Shown here piece after piece: positions 15,482 to 25,034 of a stretch of 64,000 bases of DNA. Source of the stretch: Mannheimia varigena (GTDB taxonomy: Bacteria; Pseudomonadota; Gammaproteobacteria; Enterobacterales; Pasteurellaceae); contig NZ_CP016226.1 of assembly GCF_013377235.1 (NCBI RefSeq), positions 124,001 to 188,000 on the forward strand, read 5' to 3'. Within the stretch, counting starts at the first letter, position 1. Every line of letters starts with the position of its first letter. Below the pieces are notes generated by a model. The model made no database searches. It saw nothing but the letters and a program-made list of their open reading frames with translations, and had not been told where the DNA came from. Both the position numbers and the translations under genes were made by a program.

Positions 15482-18400
15482 ATGAACAAACAATGTTTCC
15501 GTGTGATTTTCAGTAAAACACTGCAACGCTTAGTGGTTGTTTCAGAATTAGCAAAAAGTGAAGGGAAAGCCGAACGTGAGGGCTTAGCAAGCGGTAAGAT
15601 TTTGCATAAAATTTGTAATTTACGACAGCTTGTATTTAGCCTGTTTTGTGCTTTAGGCTTTGTGTCGTTTGTAGAAAATGCATTAGCGGAAACCTTGATT
15701 ATTCAAGCTGATAACTCTGCTCAGAAAAGTCAGCAGCCGATTATTCTTTCCACCGCAAACGGATTGCCGCAAATCAATATCCAAACCCCGAATGACAAAG
15801 GGCTTTCCCACAATAAATACTCGCAATTTGATGTGGCGGAGAAAGGAGCGATTCTCAACAACAGCCGCACTAACACTCAAACTCAGCTGGCAGGGCAAGT
15901 TACAGGCAACCCTTACCTTGCACGAGGCGAGGCAAAAGTGATTTTAAATGAGGTCAATTCTAACAAACCAAGTGTGATGAAAGGCTATGTAGAAGTAGCA
16001 GGTAAAAAAGCTGATGTGATTATTGCCAATCCTTCGGGCTTACATTGCGAAGGCTGTGGCATTATCAATTCAGATCGAGCGACATTTACCACCGGTAAAC
16101 CACAAATTCAGCACGGCAATCTGGACAGCTTTGTGGTGGAAAAAGGAAAAGTAAAAGTATCGGGCAAAGGGATGGATAACAGTCGAGTGGACTACACCGA
16201 CATCATTGCCCGAGAAACCCAAGCTAATGCAGGGATTTGGTCTAAGAAAGAAACCACTGTTATTACAGGGAAAAACACCGTCAAGCGGTCAGATTCTGAT
16301 AAAAAATTGCAAATTATCAGCACAAAACAACCGCTTGCAGAGGAGACTAAGCCACAATTTGCGATTGATGTTGGCAAACTGGGAGGAATGTATGCAGGCA
16401 AAATTCACTTAATCGGTACAGAACAAGGCGTGGGCGTACGAAACGCAGGGCATATTGGAGCGAGCGCAGATACGCTACAAATTGACTCTCAAGGGAGAAT
16501 TGTCAATACAGGCACATTAAATGCCGCAGCCCCTGTTAGTTTAAATGCAAGCAAAGGCATTGATAACAAAGGTAAGATTGAAAACAAGCAGGGCAATATT
16601 CAACTTAACTCTCAGGCAGATATTCAAAACAACGGCTCAATTGTGGCACGCAAAGGTAATATTCAGAAAAATGCCAAAGCTCAAATTCAGCAAAGTGGTG
16701 AAGCGGTAGCGAAGGGTAATATTACCTACACGGCAGCGACTATTCACACCACCAAAGATTCATTAATTGCGGCAGGTGTTGAGGTAAAAGATACCGAACA
16801 AGGCGAAACCCGCAAACTAGAAGATAAATCTGCAAACGGAAAAAACGTTCAACTTAACAGTTCAGGCAAAACAACTGCTCAGGGGAAAAATGTTGCTTCT
16901 GGCAACATCACGATCGCTGCCTCAGAAATTGACGCTAACCTCAGCCAAAATAACGCACATTCGATTGAATATAGAGCCAAATCGGGCGATATTCAGGTAA
17001 ATAACGCCCGTTTAACGGCAGAACAAATTCATTTAACTACGCCAAGCGTACTTTCTACACAAGGCAGTTTTTTAACCGCAGATGTGATAAATACCTCACA
17101 AAAAGCCTTAAATGCTCAAAATGCAGTATGGAAACAAGCAGGCGAGCAAGATTTCCATTTAAGGGGGGAGAGTGTTAATACACAAGGGGGCGAGTTTAGC
17201 ACACAAGGTAATTTTTTTATTAATGCTAAGCAACTAGAAAATCGACAAGGCACGCTCAGTAGTGGAAAATCCCTTTCTTTGGATTTAAAAGAACATTTGA
17301 ATTCAGCTGATGGGAAAATATTTGCAGGCGAAAATCTCACACTGAATAGCCAACATTTAAACAATGATGGCGGTTTAATTTATGCTAAACAAAAAATAGA
17401 CATAGAAGTTAAAAATGGCTTAGTAAGTAACAAAAATACGAACTCAGCCTATAAAGGCATTATTGCAGGCAAGGAATTGTTATTAGACAGTCAGGAAATT
17501 GATAATACAAAAGGGCAAATAGCCAGTGAAAATATTCGTTTAACCACTTCTCAAATCAATAATGAAGAAGGAGCTATTCGTGCCGAACATAGTGTAGCTA
17601 TTAATGCAGATACCCTGTTAAACCACAAAGGCATAGTTTCTTCAGATCAGAACGCTCATTTAACTGTGAGTGAAATTAGCCAGCAAAAAGGAACTATTGA
17701 AGCTCAAAATCTACAATTAAATTCAAACACGCTTTCTTCAACAGAAAATAGCCTTATTTTTGCAGAACAACTTAATCTTACTACTAAAGGCGAATTGAAT
17801 AATCAAGATAGCCGTATTATTGCGAAAAAAGAGGCTTATATAACAACAGGTAGTAATGTAATTAATATTGGTGGGGTTATTGCTAGCCAAACTGCGGATT
17901 TACAGTTAAATACGCATAACCATCAGCTAAATAATACAGCGGGTAAAATTGTTGCGGCTCAACAATTGAATGTACGAAGTGGTTCATTATCTAATGAGCA
18001 AGGTCTTATTACGGCGAATAATATTAGCCTAGATACGAATAATAGCACATTAAATAATCAAAATACGCTGACTAGCCAAAAAGATAAAGGTATTATCGCT
18101 CAGCAGAATTTAGTATTAAATACAAAAATGCTAGATAACCGGATGGGTAATATCATCGGTTTTAATAATGCTCAAATCAATACAAGCGAAATAATTAATA
18201 ATAGCGGGCAAATTCGTATTAGCGGTGATCTTGATATTCAATCGAAAAATTTATCACAACAAAATGGATTGATTACCGCAGGTAAAGCAACGCTTGCTTT
18301 ATCGGAGCTTAATTCAAGCCAAAATAGTGAAATTAGTGCAAATGAAATTACTCTCACTACAGATAAAGTCATTAATCAAAATAGCCGTTTACAAGCAGAA

Positions 18401-21400
18401 AAATCATTCACACTAGAAGCCAAACAGGGCATTACTAACCAGAATGGGATTATTGCCAGCAAAACAGCTTCTCTTGCTATTAATACCTACCAATCAACGC
18501 TGGATAATGCCAATGGTACATTGTTTGCTAATCAAGCCTTAAACATTCAGAGCGGTAAGTTAGATAATCAAGCAGGGCTAATTTCTGCCAAACAAACGGA
18601 AATTAATACGCAGCAACACCAAATTGATAACAGTAATACACAAGCTGAAAATAAAGGAATTATCGGCGTAGATAAACTCTCTCTAAATAACCTCTCATCG
18701 CTGAATAACGAACAAGGATTTATTCACTCTAATCAACAATTAGAAGCTTCGGTAAATACTAATATTCATAACCAACAAGGTATTTTAAATAGTGAGGGCA
18801 ATTTAACCCTCAATGCAGCACAAATTGACAATAAAGCTGGCTCAATTACCGCAAAAACGGCAGAAGTGAATGCGAAAGCGATTGATAATATTGCTGTGAG
18901 TGATAAAGGCTCATTGATTTTAGGCACAACTCAGCTTGCGTTAAATGCAGAGCAGCTAGATAACCAAAACACGAAAAGAAAAACCATAGATAAAGCCCCA
19001 ACACAAGGAATTCAAGCAGGGCAACTAACACTAAACAGCAATACGTTCTCTAATCAGCAAGGTGGTGTTTATGTGGCTGATGTGGCAACGGTAACGGTTA
19101 ATCAAACCTTGAATAATTTACAGGGCGAAGTGCTTTCAGACAATATACTTACCATCAAAGATAATGGCAATTTAAGCCTTAACAACCAAGATGGCTTAAT
19201 TCAAGCGAAAAATCGCCTTAACTTAACGGCAAAAACGTTGGAACAGGAAGGCTCAATTAAAACGCAAGGGGATTTAACTGTTCGTTTAAAAGATAGCTTT
19301 ACTTTAAATAAAGCCTTTGAAGTGGGAAATGATCTTGATTTTAGTACGCAAGGCGATTTTACCAATAATGTTGCTTTATTGATTGGTAATAGTGCAACCC
19401 TTTCTGCCAATCAAATTATTAATACTGCAAGCGGTGAAATTTCCTCAAAAAATAGCAAATTAAATGCGAAAGAGATTACCAATAGAGGTTTGATTGATGG
19501 CGAGAAAACATTACTAAATACCAATAAAATTACCAATATTGGCACAGGGCGGATCTATGGCGATCATCTCTCACTTAAAGCAAAAAATGTAGATAACCTT
19601 GCCGAAACGATTGATGGAAAAACCAGCTCTGCCACTATTGCGGCAAGGGAAAGATTAGCTCTTGGAATAGATACTCTAATCAATCGTGATGGATCATATA
19701 TTTTATCATTAGGTCAAGCTGATATAGGAAATAGTTTTGATGAAAATGGGAACGTTATTGGTAATGCAAATTTAATTCAAAATGAAAGTGCAACAATTGA
19801 ATTTTTAGGTAATTCTACAGTTAATGCTCAGAAAATTGAAAATCGAGATATTCATATTAGCACTACAATACGTGAAGAAAAAGAAGAGTTTGATCTATAC
19901 GGCAGAGAAAATAGTACTACTCATATAGTTAATGAATGGTATAGAAATGGTGTTGATGGAAAAATGGAACACAATAGTGGACAACGCCGTAAACGAGCAG
20001 TATTTGAGTTTTATGATAAAACTAGAGCTAATGAAGTAGCTTCAAGAGGCGAATATTGGCAAAGGAAACAATATACTCAAACTAAATATATTCCAGAAAT
20101 TCAAAATCAAGCTCCTGCTAAATTTTTGGTAGGTGGAAATTTGAATTTGAATAGTGGAAATACCTTAAACCTCTATAGCCAACTTATGATTGGAGGAAAG
20201 CTATTTTTCAATAACAAAGAAATTACTGAATCAAATGAAAAAATTAATTCAAATCAAGGGATTTTGATTAATCAAGATCTGGAAGCGACTATGAATATCC
20301 ATAATGACGGTTATTTTTATCGTTATTATCAGGATAGATATAGACCGAAAAAATGGAAAACTAAACGTTTTTTCTTTGATGAAAAGATTAAAAAGGATAT
20401 TGATCAGGAACCACCAAAGACGATTAAGTTTGATTTAGTGCTAAACACCATCGGCACCCCAATTTCATCTAATGCTACAGTTGATGAACAAACCAAAGCC
20501 AAAAATGTATTCTTAGACACAGTAAACATTACAGGATCTGATACCAACCCAAACAGCGGCACGGTAAATATTAAACTTACACCAACTATTAACGATCAAG
20601 ATAAAAATACTATCGTTGATTCAGGGCAAGTTGTCGGCAAATTAGATACAACTGCTGATAATTTTGATGCGAATAAACTAGGCGAGTTAGAAATGCCAAC
20701 CATCAAAACCCATTTAGCAGATGTGAATTTGCCGCAGGCAAGTTTATACAAAATCAACCCTGATGCAACGAATGGCTATATTGTTGAAACTGACCCTAAA
20801 TTTACAGACCGTCGAAAATGGTTAAGTTCAGATTATATGTTTGAACAGCTCCGTCACAACCACGATAACGTGCATAAACGCTTGGGCGATGGGTTTTATG
20901 AGCGAACCTTGATTAACGAACAAATCAACCAATTAACAGGCAGACGTTTTATTGCCGGCTACAACGATGATTTAGAGCAATACAAAGCGTTAATGAATAG
21001 TGGGGTGAAATACGCTCAACAATTTAACCTCGCTATTGGTGTAGGTTTAACCGCGAAACAGATGTCAGAACTTACAACGGATATGGTTTGGTTGGTGAAT
21101 AAAGAAATCACCCTTGCCGATGGTCGAAAAGTTACTGCCCTTGTGCCACAGGTTTATTTAGTAGCGAGGAATAGTGATATTACCTCTCGAGGGTCGGTTA
21201 TTTCTGCTAATCAAATTATCGGTAGTTTAGATAAGGTGGAAAACAGCGGTGTGATTGCAGGTTTAGATTTAACCCGTTTACACAGCAACCAGCTTGAAAA
21301 CAGAGGTGTTGTGTTAGGTAAGAATGTGGATTTATCGGCACAACAGACCTTAATTAACTTAGGCGGTAAGATTGAGGCGGTGGATTCCCTTTCGCTTTAT

Positions 21401-24400
21401 GGAGGAAAGGGGGTAGAGATTGCCAGCACCCTAAGCCATTCAGAGAATAAAGAGGGCACTTTTGTTCGCACCCAGTTAGACCGGCTTGCAAGTGTGAAAT
21501 TAACAAGCGATAACGGCAGGTTAAGCATTAGCGGAGGTGATATCACCATAAAAGCGGCTTCGCTTAATAGTGCAGGTACGATGGATATTGATACGGAGAA
21601 TTCGCTTAAGATTACCACGCTCAAAACCCAAAATCGAGAGCATTACAATGGTGATGCTGATAACTACTACCGCTTAGACCAAAGTGCTGAAGTGGGGAAT
21701 GTTATTTCTGCGAAAGGGGGGATTAGAGCAGTGAGTGGCAACAACCTCACAGTTCGTCAATCGGATATCAGCAGTGAATCAGGGGAAGTGTTATTAGGCT
21801 CACGCAAAGGCGATGTGCGAATTGAGGCCGGCAGAGCGGAAGAAACATTAGAAACGGGTCGAAAATCAACCGGTCGAGGGCTGCTCAGTAAAACGACGTC
21901 AGTCCACCGTTACGAACACGATATCAGTGAAGCGGTAGGCAGTAATATAGACGGACGAACGGTAAAAGTAGTTTCGTCATCAGGCGATGTTGTGGTTAAG
22001 AGCTCCTCGGTGGTGGGCGATGAAGCGTTGGCTATTTATGGCAAGAATAATGTGTCTATTGTGTCTGATGTGAATACGCATTACCAAGACGAACTGAGTA
22101 TGAGTAAAAAATCGGGCTTACTGGGTAGCGGTTTTGGTTTTACGATAGGGTCTAAGAAAGAGCAGATAGAGCAAGACCGCAGGCAACAAAGTGCGGCACG
22201 TAGCCAGGTAGGGAGTTTAAGTGGCGATACAGCGATTTATGCAGGCAACCATTACCAACAAACGGGCAGTGTGGTAGCTTCGAGAGATGGCGATGTTGAT
22301 ATTTTGGCTAAAACAGCGACGGTAACGGCTGCTCGTTCCGATTATGAAAGCAACTATAAACGGACGGTACAACAGAAAGGGTTCACGTTTGCGGTGAGTT
22401 CACCGGTAACGAATGCGATACAAGCGGTCGAAAAAAGCGTAAATTCTGCAAAATCGGTGGGTAGCAGTAAAAACGACCGTATTAATGCGTTAGTAGCGGT
22501 GAATGCTGGTGTTGAGGGGTGGAGAACGGCGGAGCAGGTGGGTAAACTAGCGGAAGCGATAAGCGAAAACCCGATGCAAGCGATGAGTCAAGATATAGGC
22601 TTATCCGTTAGTTACGGTAGTCAAACAAGCACGCAGAGTGAACACACACAAGGTCATAATGTTGAGAAAAGCCAAGTGAATGCAGGTGGAAAAGTGAGTA
22701 TTAGAACAGAGGGTGCAGGAAAAGATTCTGTACTTAATGTTATCGGCTCAGATGTAGGAGGCAAAGGTGGGACAAAACTGTCTTCACAAGGTGATGTAAA
22801 TATACTTGCGATAGATGAAAACCACTTAGAGCGAAGTGAAAACAAATCCGGTGGCTTTAATGCAGGTGTTGCTGTTCAGTTTGGTGGAGCAGGTAGTCCA
22901 ACGCTAGGGGTAACGGCAGGAGGAAACACCTCAAAAGGTTATGGCAATGGTGAAAGCCAAGCGTGGGTAGGTAGCCGAGTGGGTAGTCAATTGAGTAAAA
23001 CCGAGATTGACAGCGGTAATACTGCGAACATTATCGGCTCACAGGTACAGGGCAAACGGGTTGAAGTGAAGGCAAAAGACCTCAACATTCAAAGTCTGCA
23101 AGACACAATGAGCTATAAGGGAAAACAAGAGAGCGTACAAGGGCAACTCACCGTCGGCTACGGAGCTTCGGGCAGTGTGGGTTATAGCAACTCGAAAATG
23201 AACGCGAATTATGCAAGCGTGAAGCAACAGGCAGGGATATTTGCAGGGGATGAGGGTTATGACATTGATATTGCCAATCACTCAGACTTGAAAGGTGGAT
23301 TGGTAACTTCAACGACACAAGCTGAAAACGAGGGCAAAAACCAATTTAGTACAGGTACGTTGAGCTATAGCCATATTGAAAACCAATCCAGCCATAAAGG
23401 CGGTGCTGTCGGCGTAAGTGCGAGTGCGGCAGCGAATTTTGATACGCCGTTTGGTGATAAAGGAATTGCTCAGAGCAATAAGCAGGCGGTGAATGAAAAT
23501 GGTGAGAAACTTTATCAGACAGCCAATGGTAATCAGATAACAGAGGCTAAATTAGGAGATAAAGCTAATAAACCAATTTTAGCTCATGGCTGGGATTCAT
23601 TGACAGGAGATATTTCAATTGGATTTGGCTCAGATAAAAATGGTCAATCAAGCCGAACAATATCTGGAATTAACACACAAAATCTGATTATTCGAGATGA
23701 ACAAGGGCAATTAGAGAAAACAGGTAAAAATATTGAGCAAATTAAGGAAGAGATTAAGACAGATATTACTACCGAAACAGCAGAAAGCCGTTCGGGTAAA
23801 TTAGAAAATCGCTTTGACAAGGAAAAAGTACTTAAAGAGTTAAATATCCAAGTTAAGGTAACCGAAGATTTTAGGAAAAATGCGTTTTCTACTATAGATG
23901 AGTATGTTTTACCAAAACAAGCTGAATTGCGAGAGAAAGTAAAACTTGCTAAAACAGAAGCTGAGAAAGATGAACTTTATAAAGAAATTTATAAATTACA
24001 GTATCAGAAGCGTTTGTTAGAAACAACAGTAGGGATTATTGCGGGAACACCTGATGTAGCCATTACACAAGGGACACTACAACTTGCAGCAACAAAAATG
24101 CGTGAAGAAACGCTAAAAAATTCTCGTTTATTCGGTGGAATTAAAGACGAGAAAACAGGGCAGGTTCTCAGAAATGACAGCTACGATAGTGGTTATTTTG
24201 ATGGTGTGAAGCTTGGGGGTGTAAGGATTGATTTGGATGTAATCTGCAATAGTGGTATGGGAAATTGTACTCATAATGATGATGGAACTATTAGTTTTAT
24301 TGGAAAAGGAGGTAAAACATTAAGTGATGCTATTGATCCAAAACAAAACGAAAGAGCATCTAGTCTATATGGTGAAACAGGAGGATTTCAGTCAGTTGAA

Positions 24401-24679
24401 GGGGAATGGAATCTGTATTTTAAACGCTTTCCATATTCTATAAGCTCTTTATCCGATCATACCGTAGAATCTTTTGCAGGAACTCACGATATGTTAGGTG
24501 GACAGATCTGGGGTTGGTATGATGATAAAGGTAATACTCTGCAAAATAAAAATATAGCACAGCAAATAGGTTCTACTGTAACGACTGTTGTGGCTATTCC
24601 TGTTGCAGCTCCTTTTGCTGTTAGTGATGCGATTTCTTCAGATTTTATGGAAGTTCTATTTAAATTGGGAGGGAAATAA
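15482..24679 (+). CDS. Giant two-partner secretion exoprotein, CdiA/FhaB-like (TpsA)
   Basis: 3065-residue secreted protein. It starts with the extended signal peptide MNKQCFRVIFSKTLQRLVVVSE (cleavage after ALA, about residue 69); GAGG 8 nt before ATG 15482 fixes the start. A TPS transport domain (about 70-320) has NPYL, NPSGLHCEGCGIIN and DRATF. FHA-1 beta-helix repeats (about 330-1370) follow. A more AT-rich, non-repetitive stretch (about 1390-1650) sits where CdiA has its receptor-binding domain. Next is a conserved module (VETDPKFTDRRKWLSSDYMF, GDGFYE, LTGRRF, about 1745-1895), then FHA-2 repeats (about 1900-2700). The C-terminal tip from FDK (F2778) lacks a VENN motif but has ESFAGTHDMLGGQ (about 2995), a type of ending I recall from other TpsA proteins, function unknown. 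Contact-dependent inhibition or adhesion is inferred. Confidence 0.9.
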   Translation: MNKQCFRVIFSKTLQRLVVVSELAKSEGKAEREGLASGKILHKICNLRQLVFSLFCALGFVSFVENALAETLIIQADNSAQKSQQPIILSTANGLPQINIQTPNDKGLSHNKYSQFDVAEKGAILNNSRTNTQTQLAGQVTGNPYLARGEAKVILNEVNSNKPSVMKGYVEVAGKKADVIIANPSGLHCEGCGIINSDRATFTTGKPQIQHGNLDSFVVEKGKVKVSGKGMDNSRVDYTDIIARETQANAGIWSKKETTVITGKNTVKRSDSDKKLQIISTKQPLAEETKPQFAIDVGKLGGMYAGKIHLIGTEQGVGVRNAGHIGASADTLQIDSQGRIVNTGTLNAAAPVSLNASKGIDNKGKIENKQGNIQLNSQADIQNNGSIVARKGNIQKNAKAQIQQSGEAVAKGNITYTAATIHTTKDSLIAAGVEVKDTEQGETRKLEDKSANGKNVQLNSSGKTTAQGKNVASGNITIAASEIDANLSQNNAHSIEYRAKSGDIQVNNARLTAEQIHLTTPSVLSTQGSFLTADVINTSQKALNAQNAVWKQAGEQDFHLRGESVNTQGGEFSTQGNFFINAKQLENRQGTLSSGKSLSLDLKEHLNSADGKIFAGENLTLNSQHLNNDGGLIYAKQKIDIEVKNGLVSNKNTNSAYKGIIAGKELLLDSQEIDNTKGQIASENIRLTTSQINNEEGAIRAEHSVAINADTLLNHKGIVSSDQNAHLTVSEISQQKGTIEAQNLQLNSNTLSSTENSLIFAEQLNLTTKGELNNQDSRIIAKKEAYITTGSNVINIGGVIASQTADLQLNTHNHQLNNTAGKIVAAQQLNVRSGSLSNEQGLITANNISLDTNNSTLNNQNTLTSQKDKGIIAQQNLVLNTKMLDNRMGNIIGFNNAQINTSEIINNSGQIRISGDLDIQSKNLSQQNGLITAGKATLALSELNSSQNSEISANEITLTTDKVINQNSRLQAEKSFTLEAKQGITNQNGIIASKTASLAINTYQSTLDNANGTLFANQALNIQSGKLDNQAGLISAKQTEINTQQHQIDNSNTQAENKGIIGVDKLSLNNLSSLNNEQGFIHSNQQLEASVNTNIHNQQGILNSEGNLTLNAAQIDNKAGSITAKTAEVNAKAIDNIAVSDKGSLILGTTQLALNAEQLDNQNTKRKTIDKAPTQGIQAGQLTLNSNTFSNQQGGVYVADVATVTVNQTLNNLQGEVLSDNILTIKDNGNLSLNNQDGLIQAKNRLNLTAKTLEQEGSIKTQGDLTVRLKDSFTLNKAFEVGNDLDFSTQGDFTNNVALLIGNSATLSANQIINTASGEISSKNSKLNAKEITNRGLIDGEKTLLNTNKITNIGTGRIYGDHLSLKAKNVDNLAETIDGKTSSATIAARERLALGIDTLINRDGSYILSLGQADIGNSFDENGNVIGNANLIQNESATIEFLGNSTVNAQKIENRDIHISTTIREEKEEFDLYGRENSTTHIVNEWYRNGVDGKMEHNSGQRRKRAVFEFYDKTRANEVASRGEYWQRKQYTQTKYIPEIQNQAPAKFLVGGNLNLNSGNTLNLYSQLMIGGKLFFNNKEITESNEKINSNQGILINQDLEATMNIHNDGYFYRYYQDRYRPKKWKTKRFFFDEKIKKDIDQEPPKTIKFDLVLNTIGTPISSNATVDEQTKAKNVFLDTVNITGSDTNPNSGTVNIKLTPTINDQDKNTIVDSGQVVGKLDTTADNFDANKLGELEMPTIKTHLADVNLPQASLYKINPDATNGYIVETDPKFTDRRKWLSSDYMFEQLRHNHDNVHKRLGDGFYERTLINEQINQLTGRRFIAGYNDDLEQYKALMNSGVKYAQQFNLAIGVGLTAKQMSELTTDMVWLVNKEITLADGRKVTALVPQVYLVARNSDITSRGSVISANQIIGSLDKVENSGVIAGLDLTRLHSNQLENRGVVLGKNVDLSAQQTLINLGGKIEAVDSLSLYGGKGVEIASTLSHSENKEGTFVRTQLDRLASVKLTSDNGRLSISGGDITIKAASLNSAGTMDIDTENSLKITTLKTQNREHYNGDADNYYRLDQSAEVGNVISAKGGIRAVSGNNLTVRQSDISSESGEVLLGSRKGDVRIEAGRAEETLETGRKSTGRGLLSKTTSVHRYEHDISEAVGSNIDGRTVKVVSSSGDVVVKSSSVVGDEALAIYGKNNVSIVSDVNTHYQDELSMSKKSGLLGSGFGFTIGSKKEQIEQDRRQQSAARSQVGSLSGDTAIYAGNHYQQTGSVVASRDGDVDILAKTATVTAARSDYESNYKRTVQQKGFTFAVSSPVTNAIQAVEKSVNSAKSVGSSKNDRINALVAVNAGVEGWRTAEQVGKLAEAISENPMQAMSQDIGLSVSYGSQTSTQSEHTQGHNVEKSQVNAGGKVSIRTEGAGKDSVLNVIGSDVGGKGGTKLSSQGDVNILAIDENHLERSENKSGGFNAGVAVQFGGAGSPTLGVTAGGNTSKGYGNGESQAWVGSRVGSQLSKTEIDSGNTANIIGSQVQGKRVEVKAKDLNIQSLQDTMSYKGKQESVQGQLTVGYGASGSVGYSNSKMNANYASVKQQAGIFAGDEGYDIDIANHSDLKGGLVTSTTQAENEGKNQFSTGTLSYSHIENQSSHKGGAVGVSASAAANFDTPFGDKGIAQSNKQAVNENGEKLYQTANGNQITEAKLGDKANKPILAHGWDSLTGDISIGFGSDKNGQSSRTISGINTQNLIIRDEQGQLEKTGKNIEQIKEEIKTDITTETAESRSGKLENRFDKEKVLKELNIQVKVTEDFRKNAFSTIDEYVLPKQAELREKVKLAKTEAEKDELYKEIYKLQYQKRLLETTVGIIAGTPDVAITQGTLQLAATKMREETLKNSRLFGGIKDEKTGQVLRNDSYDSGYFDGVKLGGVRIDLDVICNSGMGNCTHNDDGTISFIGKGGKTLSDAIDPKQNERASSLYGETGGFQSVEGEWNLYFKRFPYSISSLSDHTVESFAGTHDMLGGQIWGWYDDKGNTLQNKNIAQQIGSTVTTVVAIPVAAPFAVSDAISSDFMEVLFKLGGK

Positions 24680-24680
24680 T

Positions 24681-25034
24681 ATGAAAAAATTATACTTGAG
24701 TCTTTTATTTTTGTTAAATGGCTGTTTCTATTCTAATGGGTGTCTTTATACACCACAGATGGTTAATTGCTTTATAGATAAAGGAGATATATTTCCCTCA
24801 ATATCCAGATATCAAAAGCCATACAGTTTAGGAAAAACAAATTCAGAACAACGTTGGAAAGATGTTGTTACTTGTGGTGGTAAACATGGTGATTATGATG
24901 AAAAAAGTATAACTACTGTTGAAAAGTCAGACCTTTTTTATCATTGTATGATTAAAAAAGGGTATGTTCATTTAACTCCTGCTGAATGTGGCTATCAAAA
25001 TCCTAAATGGGACAAAGGAGTATGTAACTTGTGA
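24681..25034 (+). CDS. Small cysteine-rich lipoprotein-like protein, candidate partner of the TpsA tip
   Basis: 117 residues, GGAGGG 6 nt before ATG 24681, one base after the tpsA stop, so it is almost certainly co-translated with tpsA. The N-terminus MKKLYLSLLFLLNGC resembles a lipoprotein signal with Cys15 as lipidation site (Asn at -2 is not ideal). The rest has eight or so further Cys and no motif I recognise. Its position matches that of CdiI immunity genes. A periplasmic or membrane-anchored immunity protein, or an accessory of the TpsA tip, are both possible. Its stop overlaps the next ORF (GTGA). Confidence 0.6.
   Translation: MKKLYLSLLFLLNGCFYSNGCLYTPQMVNCFIDKGDIFPSISRYQKPYSLGKTNSEQRWKDVVTCGGKHGDYDEKSITTVEKSDLFYHCMIKKGYVHLTPAECGYQNPKWDKGVCNL

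Noticed and set aside
16500..19600. Repeated ~20-residue units in tpsA as a CRISPR or DNA tandem repeat
   Set aside because: Units are degenerate at the DNA level and in frame throughout; they are FHA beta-helix repeats.
24588..24680. Start of the lipoprotein-like gene upstream inside tpsA
   Set aside because: The upstream codons overlap tpsA in another frame. ATG 24681 has GGAGGG at good spacing and starts a signal peptide.
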